Source of the DNA: Woronichinia naegeliana WA131
GTDB taxonomy: Bacteria; Cyanobacteriota; Cyanobacteriia; Cyanobacteriales; Microcystaceae
Direction of reading: 5' to 3'
NCBI GenBank assembly: GCA_025370055.1
Contig: CP073041.1
Span: 186,001-250,000, forward strand
DNA: 64,000 nt
A program made the translations under genes and the position numbers. A model generated the notes under the pieces. The model was not told the origin of the DNA. It saw only the letters and a list, made by a program, of their open reading frames with translations, and ran no database searches. Shown here one piece after another: positions 18,101-26,009 of the stretch; position 1 is the stretch's first letter; each line of letters starts with the position of its first letter.

Positions 18101-18194
18101 CCTGGATAATCTTTGTGAGACGCTCTTCTTGCCTAAATAACAAGGAGGTTGCTTTCTCTATCTTTTTTTCAATATCAATGATGTTGTCTATCAT
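15153..18194 (-). CDS. Multi-GAF sensor with HATPase (histidine-kinase-like) domain, no obvious phospho-acceptor His
   Basis: The start is set at ATG 18194 (MIDNIIDIEKKIEKAT). The longer frame to 18311 only borrows 39 codons from the IS-C end. The 1013-residue cytosolic protein has about four GAF-like segments (roughly 10-215, 225-420, 440-600, 610-770), the last two being classic (LAKEDLLEHIAWSTLNVLAA; LGEGITGWVAENRRTANVPD). The C-terminal HATPase has an N-box VLIRNALNAMPEGG, G1 VKDTGKGI and G2 GIGIGLSIAQTYVQSLGG. The helical linker (LILKINSEMDEIRKLAGELY) has no His in the usual H-box place, so it may act by ATP-driven conformational change. A 24-bp in-frame tandem duplication gives KQEKHFKF/KQEKHFKY. 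There is no membrane segment. It lies upstream of the caspase gene. Confidence 0.85.
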   Translation of the reverse strand: MIDNIIDIEKKIEKATSLLFRQEERLTKIIQECHRLGFTVASIQLIRPEEQIIEAVTGEAWAGKARHYLEPNPDLRDIQADICQTCKTEIIAGWDKKGRFDKWVYKENNHQNMVRIFTPLILIQNHEGANDQEWFDKFEGKWTTPRDVNEDWFNQGKEHEPNGNGQQDVVGIFLPVSKLESYKGHEVKVIGTIEVGYNNPRKPIELDEVNKLIAKAGRWALEIRKTQLPSVLESIAKVAMQAVEADATNLHFLEGLPAKSSVLEIGSHGNIQEKLLEVNLDSIPYTYTVFCGHIGRDFIRECTSRKNGRGLEAIRDNKIIIVPDFSQGQQIKDLEIYNPNAFRQGIKTIVIVPLIVQEYTSEDKYQGCLYIHFKQEKHFKFKQEKHFKYPDPFKKDQLIDWLKLFGNRLEQAIHYAMVYEHQRDSRTQFIVLHSVAQSLTNSLAKEDLLEHIAWSTLNVLAADTITIYRYIQASDFFLSSPARAGRLKGDHQDEENISSKDVPYKLVRRAKNVYSTDEDYQEVFGESNFTQNEGIQATAGILLKVNEQIVGTLLVNYRRPHKFTADEKGILETLAASAAITITNQQWLNDRQKWLENRQKWLTALSDINRYIKTTLSLKILPEDDRRLLTLIMQKSQECTGADLADIRIFDQEKQELEMKVWHPASDPNPSSIHTKLGEGITGWVAENRRTANVPDVQTDNRYKSIYEKKSRSELCVPLIDQKLLFGVINLESYRKAAFDERDEQMLEALADQVVIAIQTFTNKEQLIKTKALIEFANVTNSLILKINSEMDEIRKLAGELYDLNSPDSEEREKAWKIFVSSARIAQKAQGMQVWIQEEDKVLINVCSIIDDILLQIGSLPPEIIKENQLPDDLPNVYAGIKQLTAVFEVLIRNALNAMPEGGVLSLGGQRINGVGINGQKETSVEVWVKDTGKGILAEHLRRVFSIEYSSIVQEEFGNPSTSEKKGIGIGLSIAQTYVQSLGGFISVKSEVDKGSKFTVTLPIKPNSMSVND

Positions 18195-18274
18195 AAAAGA
18201 GTTTTTGTAAAGAAATATAAGTAGTGAGGGTGTGACCTTTAGTTGATGAAGGAAAAGAAAAGTGTTAACATGGG

Positions 18275-18703
18275 ATGAAAAGTGACAAAGAGGAAACAAT
18301 GATGACAGCAAAACTAATTAATGTAGAGGGTTCAAAGATAAAAATAGAACTAACATTAGAACTCAGTCGTTCAATGTTGGATACAGAAATAAATATTCAA
18401 AAAGGCTTAAACGAAGTAGGTTGCATCGCCAGCAAAGAAGCCTTGAAATATTTAGATACAGATGGTTCACCCTTAAAAATCGGTGAAGAAATCTGGAAGA
18501 GTAAGGGAGAGCAACCGAAAGAATATCAAACACCTTATGGTGAGGTTATAGTGAATCGTCATGTATATCAGCGTTCACCTTTGAGGAAAAACGTATTGCC
18601 CCTTAGAAAGAGAAGCAAGGATAATCATAACATCAACGCCATTATTGGCAAAACAGGTATCCTCAAAAATGTCAGGGATGGCAGGCAAAGAGGTGAAAAA
18701 TGA
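18275..18703 (+). CDS. IS-C copy 3 OrfA
   Basis: The 142-residue OrfA is identical to the other copies. It is followed by OrfB in the +1 frame, with the CCCC-TTAG stretch at 18599-18606 as the likely shift site. Confidence 0.85.
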   Translation: MKSDKEETMMTAKLINVEGSKIKIELTLELSRSMLDTEINIQKGLNEVGCIASKEALKYLDTDGSPLKIGEEIWKSKGEQPKEYQTPYGEVIVNRHVYQRSPLRKNVLPLRKRSKDNHNINAIIGKTGILKNVRDGRQRGEK

Positions 18704-19583
18704 TTTATTAGAAAATCATGGTAGAAAAGTAGCGCTATCCTATATCCAAAGATTGAGTGAAGCAGTAGGAAGTGTGGTACAGGCAAAAGAAGAAGCGTGG
18801 AGTTATGCCCCGCCCAAGGAGGATAGCCAAATTGCAACAGTGGGAATAGGATTAGATGGAACCTGTATGCTGATGTGTGAGGATGGCTACCGTGAAGCAA
18901 TGGTGGGAACCGTTTCCCTATACGATAGTGAAGGCGAACGTCAACATACAATCTATCTAGGTGCGGCACCAGAGTATGGAAAAAAGAGTTTTCTAGAAAG
19001 ATTAGAAAGAGAAATTGAGCGAGCGAAAAACCGTTATCCAGAGGCAACATTGGTCGGGATAGCAGACGGGGCAGAATCAAATTGGAAGTTTTTAGAAAAG
19101 CAAACGGAAGAACAGATATTAGATTTCTATCATGCCTCTGGTTACTTAGGTGCCTTGGCAGAAGCGTTGCATCCGAATACCGTGTCAAAACAAAAAGAAT
19201 GGTTGACTGAAAATTGTCGAGAACTCAAGCATGAAAAAGGAAAAGCAGGAGAACTGCTAAATCTGATGAAAGAAGTCAAAGAAGAAAAAAGTCATTCTAA
19301 GAATCTTACCGAGAAACTACAAGCGGCGATTACTTATTACGAGAATCATCAGCATCAAATGGATTATGCTGAATACTTAGAGAAAAAGTATCCGATTGGT
19401 TCAGGTGTTACGGAAGCAGCTTGTAAGACGTTGGTCAAACAACGATTATGTTGTTCAGGGATGCGATGGAAGGAAAAAGGAGCAGGAATTATTTTGAGCC
19501 TACGAGCTTTGGTATTGACCAAGGAACGATGGAGTCAATTTTGGGCAAAACTTGATCAATATGGGTTCCCTGTAGAACCCTGA
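18645..19583 (+). CDS. IS-C copy 3 OrfB
   Basis: An intact 312-residue catalytic half with the Asn/Leu variant (AKNRYPE, YAEYLEKK), the same as copy 1. Acidic motifs are conserved. Confidence 0.88.
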   Translation: MAKQVSSKMSGMAGKEVKNDLLENHGRKVALSYIQRLSEAVGSVVQAKEEAWSYAPPKEDSQIATVGIGLDGTCMLMCEDGYREAMVGTVSLYDSEGERQHTIYLGAAPEYGKKSFLERLEREIERAKNRYPEATLVGIADGAESNWKFLEKQTEEQILDFYHASGYLGALAEALHPNTVSKQKEWLTENCRELKHEKGKAGELLNLMKEVKEEKSHSKNLTEKLQAAITYYENHQHQMDYAEYLEKKYPIGSGVTEAACKTLVKQRLCCSGMRWKEKGAGIILSLRALVLTKERWSQFWAKLDQYGFPVEP

Positions 19584-19625
19584 TTACAACAGCTTTTATC
19601 AACTAAAGGTCGCACCCAGTAGTGA

Positions 19626-20111
19626 TGTAAAATAAATTACCCTTTAGATAAAGCTAAAAACCTTGCTGTACAAAGATCGCTATGTGTAAATAATTTTGTC
19701 TAAGCACTTAAAGCGACAAGTCTGACAAAACTAAAATCAGTATCAAAAAGATAATCCTACACACGATACTTGTAACATAGAATATAGCTATTTAATTCGA
19801 GTCATTCACAATATTTAACGTAAAAATACAAAACTTAACATAAAAACACCAAGTTATTTTTTGCATTAGCCAATAATTAGAGTTTGCCCGCCACAAGCGG
19901 ATGGAGAATGAAGGATGTTTTGCTCACAAACCAACGGTTTCTATTACAAATTTAATATTTTCGCTACAAGCATAAGGAAATTAAACCAAAGAGAGGTTTT
20001 AAAATTTTACACGGTAGAGATTTAATGTTTTTCCAAAATTTTCTTAAGGAAAATAACATATAAATGGAATACACACTTAAAACTTTTACAACTTGTAACC
20101 AGTCGAATAAT
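19626..20111. other. Intergenic region, likely original promoter of the sensor-caspase operon
   Basis: This 486-bp, A/T-rich gap lies between IS-C and the second caspase gene. No coding frame of note is present. Before the IS-C insertion it would have been the leader of the sensor gene at 18194. I see no clear operator or RNA structure. Confidence 0.45.
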
Positions 20112-22193
20112 TTAAGATCGCACCGTTATTACGATGTCTTTAGTGACCCATTCCGCCTCTGGATCACTCTGAGGAACCATAGCACGAGTTAACGTCGGTG
20201 GATTATCCACATCACTCCCGATCGCCGTCAACAAACTATTTAACGGATTAACCGATTGACCGATACTTCGGGTTTGCAAACCATCATTAAGACTCATTCC
20301 CCTGGTTGCAGGTTGCTCATCCAAAGACGGCAATATTAACCACTGAAAATTAGCCACACCCTTCGTCGCAAAAACCTTTAAAACCTCCTTTGTTTGTTGA
20401 TAATTCGCAGGCAATTGTAAACGCAACTTAGTAAAGGTTTCTTGCCCAGCATCTAACGGTAAAAAGGAAGCAATATTTCCTTGCACGGGAACCTGAGAAA
20501 TTTCCCAGGTCGGCTCTAAATCCAAAACAGCAACATTAAGAGTTCGTGTGTAAGTATTTTTAACCCTTAAATAAGCAACTTCCCCTGGTTTCAGCGAAAC
20601 ATTTTGGGAATCAGGAAAGGGCTTTTTCGTCTTATCACATAACTCAAACTCCAAATAATCCGTCAACTCCGAAGCAGGATTATCCAACTCCTGAACCGAT
20701 TGATACTTGCCTAAATGCACCAACCGATCCACCACCTTTTGCGGCGCAGTCGGATCATCAATGCTTAAAGTAGGACGCAGATTTTTAATCGGCATTCCCA
20801 TACAAATTTCATACTCACCTTCCTTCCCAACTGCCACTTGAAAATGAGCTTCTTCCCCCTCTCCAACTTCCACAACCCAACCATTTCCTGCCAAAGCCTG
20901 ACGAACTTTAGCTAAAGCCTCGACTTGTTTTTCCACTAAATGAATCGGCAAATCTTGTTCCAAATCTCCCGCTTGTTTTTCCGTAAATAAACGCACTTTG
21001 CGAATTAAATTAACAGGAGCCGCCACCATCACCGCCGAAGTCCCAGGTTCGATTTTTCCCTTAATAGGAATTCCCCCCTCATCAACCCTTAAAATTTGTG
21101 CCGTTGAACTATCCGCTTCAATCTCATCCGTCAATTCCACAATGGCAATTTGTTTCGTTTTATCCGTCAGATCATCGGTCGGATAAAGGGCAAAACGACA
21201 GCCTTCTCCCAAACCTGACGACATTCCCGCATCTAGGGTAATTTCCGTTTGATCTTCCGAAACATTAGTAACAACTAATGTATAGGGTTTATACTCCTGT
21301 TTATCCCCAAACACCAGGCGATCGCCCTCTCCTAGTAACATCGGTAATTGATTAGGAAACTTACTTTGAATCATCCCCTTCACACGGTTATAAAGGGATT
21401 TATAGGTCATCGGGGCTTGATTATTAACCAGTGTATCAATCATCCAATAGGTTAAAGCTCCATTGCGTTCTTTACCATCAAAAGCCGCCTCGTAGGCAAA
21501 CTCTGTCGGACGACAAGCCCCCAGAAAAACGTAATCCCTCTGATTAGGCAACCAGCTATCTTTTGCTTCATTTTGTGTTAGCTTCAACCAATTATTTGCT
21601 AATTCTTGCTGGGAAGCGACTAAACTATCCGTCAGCCTGTCCTGGGTATCGGTTTCCCCATTCCTCGCCCCCCGAATATCACCATCGCCCCTCGTTGCTC
21701 CCCCCGAATGACAACTATCAAAAATAACCGTGACTAATAACCCCTTATCCGTCATCCGTTTGAGCAAAGTCGCCATTTCCACATCCCGCAAATGACGACC
21801 GCGATCGCCCACATCCATCGGCACTAAACCCTCATCAAACTGCCCCTTTCCCTTCAAATCAGGAAAAATGGTTTTAACCCGTCCCCCATGACCTGAATAG
21901 TGAATATAAACCAAATCCTGGGCTTGGGCTGTTTCCGTAATCGTGTTAAAAGCCTCCACAATATTTTCATAGGTAGGCGGCCTTTCCAGACGCAGCGATC
22001 GCACATCTGCAAGAGAATTTTTATCAGGTAAAGGAGAGGTTAATCGGATAATTTGTTCAGCTTCAATTTGCAAAGATTTTTCTAAATAACTCGCTACCTT
22101 ATCAATATCTCGCACCGCCCCCTTAAGACTTTTATAGTAAGGATTTGGCTCATAATAATCAATTCCGATCAATAACGCATGAAAGTTAGCCAT
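20112..22193 (-). CDS. Caspase-family protease (orthocaspase-like), 693 aa
   Basis: The N-terminal p20 domain (residues 1-270) begins ANFHALLIGIDYYEPNPYYK, carries the His motif VYIHYSGHGGRV near residue 105 and the Cys motif VTVIFDSCHSGGATRGDGD near residue 165, then ALTYWMIDTLV. Cyanobacterial orthocaspases of this type cleave after Arg/Lys and have been linked to stress and cell death. The remaining 400 residues form beta-rich segments without catalytic motifs (EITLDAGMSSGLGEGCRFAL; YLRVKNTYTRTLNVAVLDLE), reminiscent of DUF4384-like modules for protein contacts. There is no signal peptide. It is separated from trhO by 140 bp and from the sensor operon by IS-C. Confidence 0.88.
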   Translation of the reverse strand: MANFHALLIGIDYYEPNPYYKSLKGAVRDIDKVASYLEKSLQIEAEQIIRLTSPLPDKNSLADVRSLRLERPPTYENIVEAFNTITETAQAQDLVYIHYSGHGGRVKTIFPDLKGKGQFDEGLVPMDVGDRGRHLRDVEMATLLKRMTDKGLLVTVIFDSCHSGGATRGDGDIRGARNGETDTQDRLTDSLVASQQELANNWLKLTQNEAKDSWLPNQRDYVFLGACRPTEFAYEAAFDGKERNGALTYWMIDTLVNNQAPMTYKSLYNRVKGMIQSKFPNQLPMLLGEGDRLVFGDKQEYKPYTLVVTNVSEDQTEITLDAGMSSGLGEGCRFALYPTDDLTDKTKQIAIVELTDEIEADSSTAQILRVDEGGIPIKGKIEPGTSAVMVAAPVNLIRKVRLFTEKQAGDLEQDLPIHLVEKQVEALAKVRQALAGNGWVVEVGEGEEAHFQVAVGKEGEYEICMGMPIKNLRPTLSIDDPTAPQKVVDRLVHLGKYQSVQELDNPASELTDYLEFELCDKTKKPFPDSQNVSLKPGEVAYLRVKNTYTRTLNVAVLDLEPTWEISQVPVQGNIASFLPLDAGQETFTKLRLQLPANYQQTKEVLKVFATKGVANFQWLILPSLDEQPATRGMSLNDGLQTRSIGQSVNPLNSLLTAIGSDVDNPPTLTRAMVPQSDPEAEWVTKDIVITVRS

Positions 22194-22333
22194 AATTGTT
22201 TCAGTTCCTAAGAGAATTTTAGAAAAAGGGTTAATTTAAGTCTCCCTTTTTAAGATCGCTAATATCCATCCTCCCAAATCGTGTCAAGAGGCTTATTTTT
22301 CAGTGTAACAGTTTACTCGCTAAACGGCGATCG

Positions 22334-23068
22334 CTAAAACCGCCCCTCATCACCCACTTCGCTTAAACCATGTTTCAAGGCAATGCGTTCATCAAAGACA
22401 AAACACTCTCCCTGCCACAGACTTTTTTGGGGAGAGATCGTCGCTAAATAGTTCAGTATTCCCCCTTTGAGATGGTACACTTTTTCAAAGCCTTGGCGTA
22501 CCATAAAAGCAGAAGCCTTCTCGCAGCGAATTCCCCCCGTACAAAACATCGCAACCTTGGGATAATTTTTAGGATCAAGGTTTTCAGCAACATAGTTAGG
22601 AAACTCTCTAAACTCTCTCGTCATCGGATTAGTGGCCCCTTGAAACGTGCCGATCTCCACCTCGTAACCATTGCGAGTATCAATCACAATCACCTCTGGA
22701 TCTTGCAGGAGGGCATTCCATTCCTGGGGAGAGACATAAATCCCTACTTGATCATTTGGGTTAATATCCGGGCGACCGAGGGTGACAATTTCGGGTTTGA
22801 GTTTAACCTTCATGCGCTTAAAGGGCAATGTCTCTGTCCAAGCCTCTTGAGTTTGAAGATCGCTCAAGCCTGGCTCAGAACGTAAAAGAGTTAATATCGC
22901 CTCTATTGCTTCAGGGGAACCAGCTAAAGTACCATTAATTCCCTCGGATGCCAATAAAATCGTACCTTTAATTCCCCTCTGTTGACAAAAATTTCGCCAG
23001 GTTGTCCGTTTAGCCTCTAGGGCAGTGAGCGCAACAAATTTGTAGAAGGTCGTCACCAGATAGGTCAT
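22334..23068 (-). CDS. trhO: tRNA uridine(34) hydroxylase TrhO (rhodanese domain)
   Basis: This 244-residue enzyme installs the hydroxyl group on U34 of tRNAs in a prephenate-independent, oxygen-dependent reaction (known for the YceA/TrhO family). The N-terminal acylphosphatase-like half holds GIKGTILLASEGINGTLAG near residue 33. The rhodanese half holds VIVIDTRNGYEVEIGTFQGA near 126 and the active-site loop VAMFCTGGIRCEKASAFM near 172 with its catalytic Cys. It lacks the C-terminal extension of longer homologues. It stands alone and looks intact. Confidence 0.93.
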   Translation of the reverse strand: MTYLVTTFYKFVALTALEAKRTTWRNFCQQRGIKGTILLASEGINGTLAGSPEAIEAILTLLRSEPGLSDLQTQEAWTETLPFKRMKVKLKPEIVTLGRPDINPNDQVGIYVSPQEWNALLQDPEVIVIDTRNGYEVEIGTFQGATNPMTREFREFPNYVAENLDPKNYPKVAMFCTGGIRCEKASAFMVRQGFEKVYHLKGGILNYLATISPQKSLWQGECFVFDERIALKHGLSEVGDEGRF

Positions 23069-23160
23069 GGATTTTCAGAAAAAACTTGATTATTTTTAAC
23101 ACCTATGGCTATAATAGCGAAAGTCAGCAATTTTCTAGTGCATTAGATATTGCTTTTGCT

Positions 23161-23233
23161 GGGGGTATAGCTCAGTTGGTAGAGCGCCTGCTTTGCAAGC
23201 AGGATGTCAGCGGTTCGAGTCCGCTTATCTCCA
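23161..23233 (+). tRNA. tRNA-Ala (anticodon TGC)
   Basis: The cloverleaf can be folded by eye: the acceptor GGGGGTA pairs with TATCTCC using two G-T pairs, the D-arm is GCTCAGTTGGTAGAGC, the anticodon stem CCTGC/GCAGG holds loop TTTGCAA (anticodon TGC), and the T-arm is CAGCGGTTCGAGTCCGCTT. CCA is not encoded beyond the discriminator A. The downstream 240 bp contain no clear gene. Confidence 0.95.
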
Positions 23234-23456
23234 TAAGGTGTTTTTGGAATAAGCAATTATGTCTGTTGGTCTTGCAAAACTACCTTCGCCCGAAGTCGAT
23301 TTTACACTATGGGTGCTAGAACGAACCAAACTAGTGGTCTGTCAAGCTTGAAATGAGGGGTTACAAGAACCCGTAAGTCTATTTTGGCAAGGCTTTGAGA
23401 ATCTAGCAACCCATCAAAATAAAGTTGACATGCTACTAGGTAAAAATGCTGTTTTA

Positions 23457-23620
23457 AGAAAAGTTATTAAGAATTTTTGACATCCTCCTCGGCGTGAACG
23501 CACGAGGATTCCCAAACCTCACGATTTAGGTTTCTGTTTCATAGCACCTGCCTTAACAGATTTACTCTGTTCTGGTCTTACGGTCGCTCCACAGACTGAC
23601 ACCGCTAGTCCAGCGGCCAA
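23457..23620 (-). ncRNA. Putative right-end (omega) RNA of the TnpB element
   Basis: In TnpB elements the guide RNA overlaps the 3' part of tnpB, includes the right-end hairpin and carries a guide from DNA flanking the element. Here the hairpin lies at about 23478-23515, and the flanking 20 nt on the minus strand (AAATTCTTAATAACTTTTCT) would be the guide. The 5' limit is an estimate. Confidence 0.5.
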
Positions 23621-24723
23621 AATATTTTTGCTGGCGTTAATGTCACGCTCATGGTTTACCCCACATTTAGGGCATTGCCATTCACGGACATTAAGAGGCA
23701 TTTTTTCGACAATATGCCCACAAGAATTACATCGTTTAGAACTGGGAAACCATCGGTCAATGGCAACTAATTTTCTCCCATACCAGCGACACTTGTAGTC
23801 CAATTGTCGAATCAACTCACCCCATCCACTGTCGGAGATAGCAAGGGCAAGTTTGTGGTTTTTAACCATATTCTTAACAGCCAACGACTCAACGGCAATC
23901 ACTTGATTTTCGCGTACCAAACGGGTCGTTGTTTTGTGCAAGAAATCTTTTCGAGAATCAGAGATTTTAAGGTGAATTTTAGCGACCTTAATCCTTGCCT
24001 TTTCTCTGTTTTTAGAACCTTTTTGCTTACGAGCAAGGTTCTTTTGAGCTTTCTTTAAGCGTTTACGATGCTTTTTGAAATGCTTGGGGTTTGTGACTTT
24101 ACCCCCATTACTATCTGCAATTAAGCTTGTTATCCCCAAATCTATCCCTATCGCATTTTCGCTGACAGGTAGAGGCTTGGTTGTTGGATCGTCAAACCTA
24201 ATCGAGATGTGCCAACGTCCTGAAGGGTGAAGGCTTACTATGATGCTACTGGGGTCGCATCCCTCGGTCAGTTGTCTAGACCACCTGATTGGTAATGGGT
24301 CAGAACATTTAGCAAGGTAAACTTCTTTGTTTTTAAGCTTAAAGGCTGCTTTTGTAAACTCTGCACTACCACCATTTCTCTTCTTCTTGAAGTTGGGGTA
24401 TTTTGCCCTTCCTGCAAAGAAATTAGTGAAAGCGGTTTGGAGGTGTCTAAGTCCCTGTTGCAGTGGGACAGAGCTAACTTCATTAAGGAAGTCAAGGTCT
24501 TCTTCCTTCTTCCATTGAGTTAACAAACGAGAGGTATCGGGATACCCGACTCTCTCCTGCTTCTCATACCACGCTTGAGTTCTGATATGGAGAGCTTTAT
24601 TGTAAATCAGCCTTACGCAGCCCAAGGTGCGCCGCAATAGCGACTCTTGTTCTGGGGTCGGGTAAAATCGAAATCTAAAAGCTTTTTCCATGCTTTACAT
24701 TCTAGCTATTCGTAGTTAAAAGT
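23477..24723 (-). mobile_element. TnpB-only IS200/IS605 (IS1341-type) element
   Basis: There is no tnpA. The 3' end after the tnpB stop carries the typical palindromic right end, with GGGAATCCTCGTGCGTTCAC and GCCGAGGAGGATGTCAA, closing at 23477. On the 5' side the minus-strand sequence TTGAC at 24728-24724 sits where the target motif is expected. Confidence 0.75.
23519..24691 (-). CDS. tnpB: TnpB, RNA-guided RuvC nuclease of IS200/IS605 elements
   Basis: This 390-residue protein looks complete. It has the N-terminal FRFYPTPEQESLLRRTLGC region, a RuvC-like core with Asp in NAIGIDLGITSLIADS (about 170), Glu in VIAVESLAVKNMVK (about 265), a zinc ribbon CNSCG...CPKCG (about 317-337) and the last Asp in NHERDINASKNILAAG (about 345). 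The family is known to be guided by an RNA made from the element's right end and to cut DNA next to a short target motif. The element has no tnpA, so it would depend on a transposase in trans. Confidence 0.92.
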   Translation of the reverse strand: MEKAFRFRFYPTPEQESLLRRTLGCVRLIYNKALHIRTQAWYEKQERVGYPDTSRLLTQWKKEEDLDFLNEVSSVPLQQGLRHLQTAFTNFFAGRAKYPNFKKKRNGGSAEFTKAAFKLKNKEVYLAKCSDPLPIRWSRQLTEGCDPSSIIVSLHPSGRWHISIRFDDPTTKPLPVSENAIGIDLGITSLIADSNGGKVTNPKHFKKHRKRLKKAQKNLARKQKGSKNREKARIKVAKIHLKISDSRKDFLHKTTTRLVRENQVIAVESLAVKNMVKNHKLALAISDSGWGELIRQLDYKCRWYGRKLVAIDRWFPSSKRCNSCGHIVEKMPLNVREWQCPKCGVNHERDINASKNILAAGLAVSVCGATVRPEQSKSVKAGAMKQKPKS

Positions 24724-24728
24724 GTCAA

Positions 24729-25244
24729 TCCCATATAAAGTCGTCCTCCGCTATCGCTAAAGGAAGAGGTTTTTACCCATTTCTCTGATCTGATAAAAGA
24801 ATTCTCAATCTGTAAAAAGTTGTTTTCCTGAGCACTCAAAATACGAGTCTTAATTTTCTGTAAGAGTATAGAGAGTAATGCTTGACGGCTGAATCGCGAT
24901 CGCTGTAATTCGCCTGAATGGTGAGAGTTTGCTGCGTTCCGAGGCAATGATTAACTTTCATTAACCATAAAATTAAAAAATATCATGATCTTTTATATTG
25001 TCAAAGGGGCCAAGGTTTCCTATGCTTTTCATAGAGTGAATAAATAAAGCTACTCTTGTAAAATTTCTTCCGCTTGGTTCGCCATTCAGAATCAGGCTCA
25101 GTTTGTTGGGAGTTGACAAACCCCCAAAGGGATTTTCCGATCTCTGAGGAACTAGACGTTTGGAGAATTTTACATTCTGCTCTTCAATCGAGCGAAGGCT
25201 GTCGTGTTTATTAATCTGGCTTAACGTAAGCAAGGAAATTAACT
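24729..25244. other. Leader region of the carboxysome operon
   Basis: No gene is visible in these 516 bp. A single HIP1 site (CGCGATCGC) is at about 24895-24903. The 40 bp before ccmK2 contain AAGGAAATTAACT as ribosome site. The promoter must be here, but I cannot point to a reliable -10/-35 pair. Confidence 0.5.
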
Positions 25245-25556
25245 ATGTCAATTGCAGTAGGAATGATTGAAACCCTTGGGTTTCCGGCAGTGGTAGAAGC
25301 AGCCGACTCGATGGTAAAAGCGGCTCGTGTAACCCTAGTCGGTTATGAAAAAATTGGTAGTGGACGAGTCACCGTCATTGTTCGGGGGGATGTATCGGAA
25401 GTACAAGCTTCTGTCTCTGCGGGTATTGAAGCGGCTAACCGCGTTAATGGGGGTCAAGTCCTTTCTACCCATATTATTGCCCGTCCCCATGAAAACCTGG
25501 AATACGTTCTACCAATTCGCTATATCGAAGAAGTCGAACAATTCCGTAATTATTAA
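25245..25556 (+). CDS. ccmK2: Carboxysome shell hexamer CcmK2
   Basis: This 103-residue single BMC-domain protein forms hexameric tiles of the beta-carboxysome facet. It starts [20 protein letters not shown], has the pore loop [10 protein letters not shown] typical of CcmK2, and ends [20 protein letters not shown]. The central pore is thought to pass bicarbonate and RuBP. It is the first gene of the ccm operon, with a good AAGGA site, and is followed 97 bp later by ccmK1. CcmK2 is also the docking partner of the CcmN tail peptide. Confidence 0.96.
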   Translation: MSIAVGMIETLGFPAVVEAADSMVKAARVTLVGYEKIGSGRVTVIVRGDVSEVQASVSAGIEAANRVNGGQVLSTHIIARPHENLEYVLPIRYIEEVEQFRNY

Positions 25557-25653
25557 GGACTGAATCCTCTTTCTGTCAGCAGTCTGGAGTCTGAATAAAC
25601 GCCAGAAACTGACTTCCCCCTATCTCAAATGTCTCTAGGAGAGCGAACTGATT

Positions 25654-25992
25654 ATGTCAATTGCTGTTGGAATGGTAGAAACCTTAGGTTTTCCGGCTGT
25701 GGTAGAAGCGGCCGATGCTATGGTTAAGGCGGCTCGCGTTACGCTAGTGGGTTACGAAAAAATTGGTAGTGGTCGGGTCACTGTCATTGTGCGGGGTGAT
25801 GTGTCTGAGGTACAAGCCTCGGTGTCAGCCGGTATTCAAAACGCGCTGCGGGTTAACGGCGGTGAAGTCCTGTCTAACCACATTATTGCCCGTCCCCATG
25901 AAAACCTGGAATATGTTCTGCCGATTCGCTATACCGAGGCTGTAGAACAATTTCGCGAAAGTGTTAATCCTCGTCCTCTAAGACGCATTTAA
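25654..25992 (+). CDS. ccmK1: Carboxysome shell hexamer CcmK1
   Basis: This 112-residue BMC protein is about 90% alike to CcmK2 over the first 100 residues ([20 protein letters not shown]) but has a longer basic C-terminal tail, [12 protein letters not shown], as CcmK1 proteins do. It lies 17 bp before ccmL. CTAGGAGAG upstream is a strong ribosome site. Confidence 0.95.
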   Translation: MSIAVGMVETLGFPAVVEAADAMVKAARVTLVGYEKIGSGRVTVIVRGDVSEVQASVSAGIQNALRVNGGEVLSNHIIARPHENLEYVLPIRYTEAVEQFRESVNPRPLRRI

Positions 25993-26009
25993 TAGGCAAT
26001 TGTTAAATT

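Larger units (their letters stand above)
18228..19617 (+). mobile_element. IS-C copy 3 (1390 bp) in the sensor-caspase promoter region
   Basis: The 8-bp repeat AGTAGTGA flanks it (18220-18227, 19618-19625). The element lies 33 bp upstream of the sensor ATG and points away from it. It separates the operon from whatever promoter lay in 19626-20111. Confidence 0.92.

Noticed and set aside
18194-18311. Longer start for the GAF sensor giving 1052 residues
   Set aside because: The extra 39 codons come from the IS-C end and the junction repeat; the native ATG at 18194 is the pre-insertion start.
23086-23319. Open frame across the tRNA-Ala gene
   Set aside because: It translates straight through a perfect tRNA cloverleaf.
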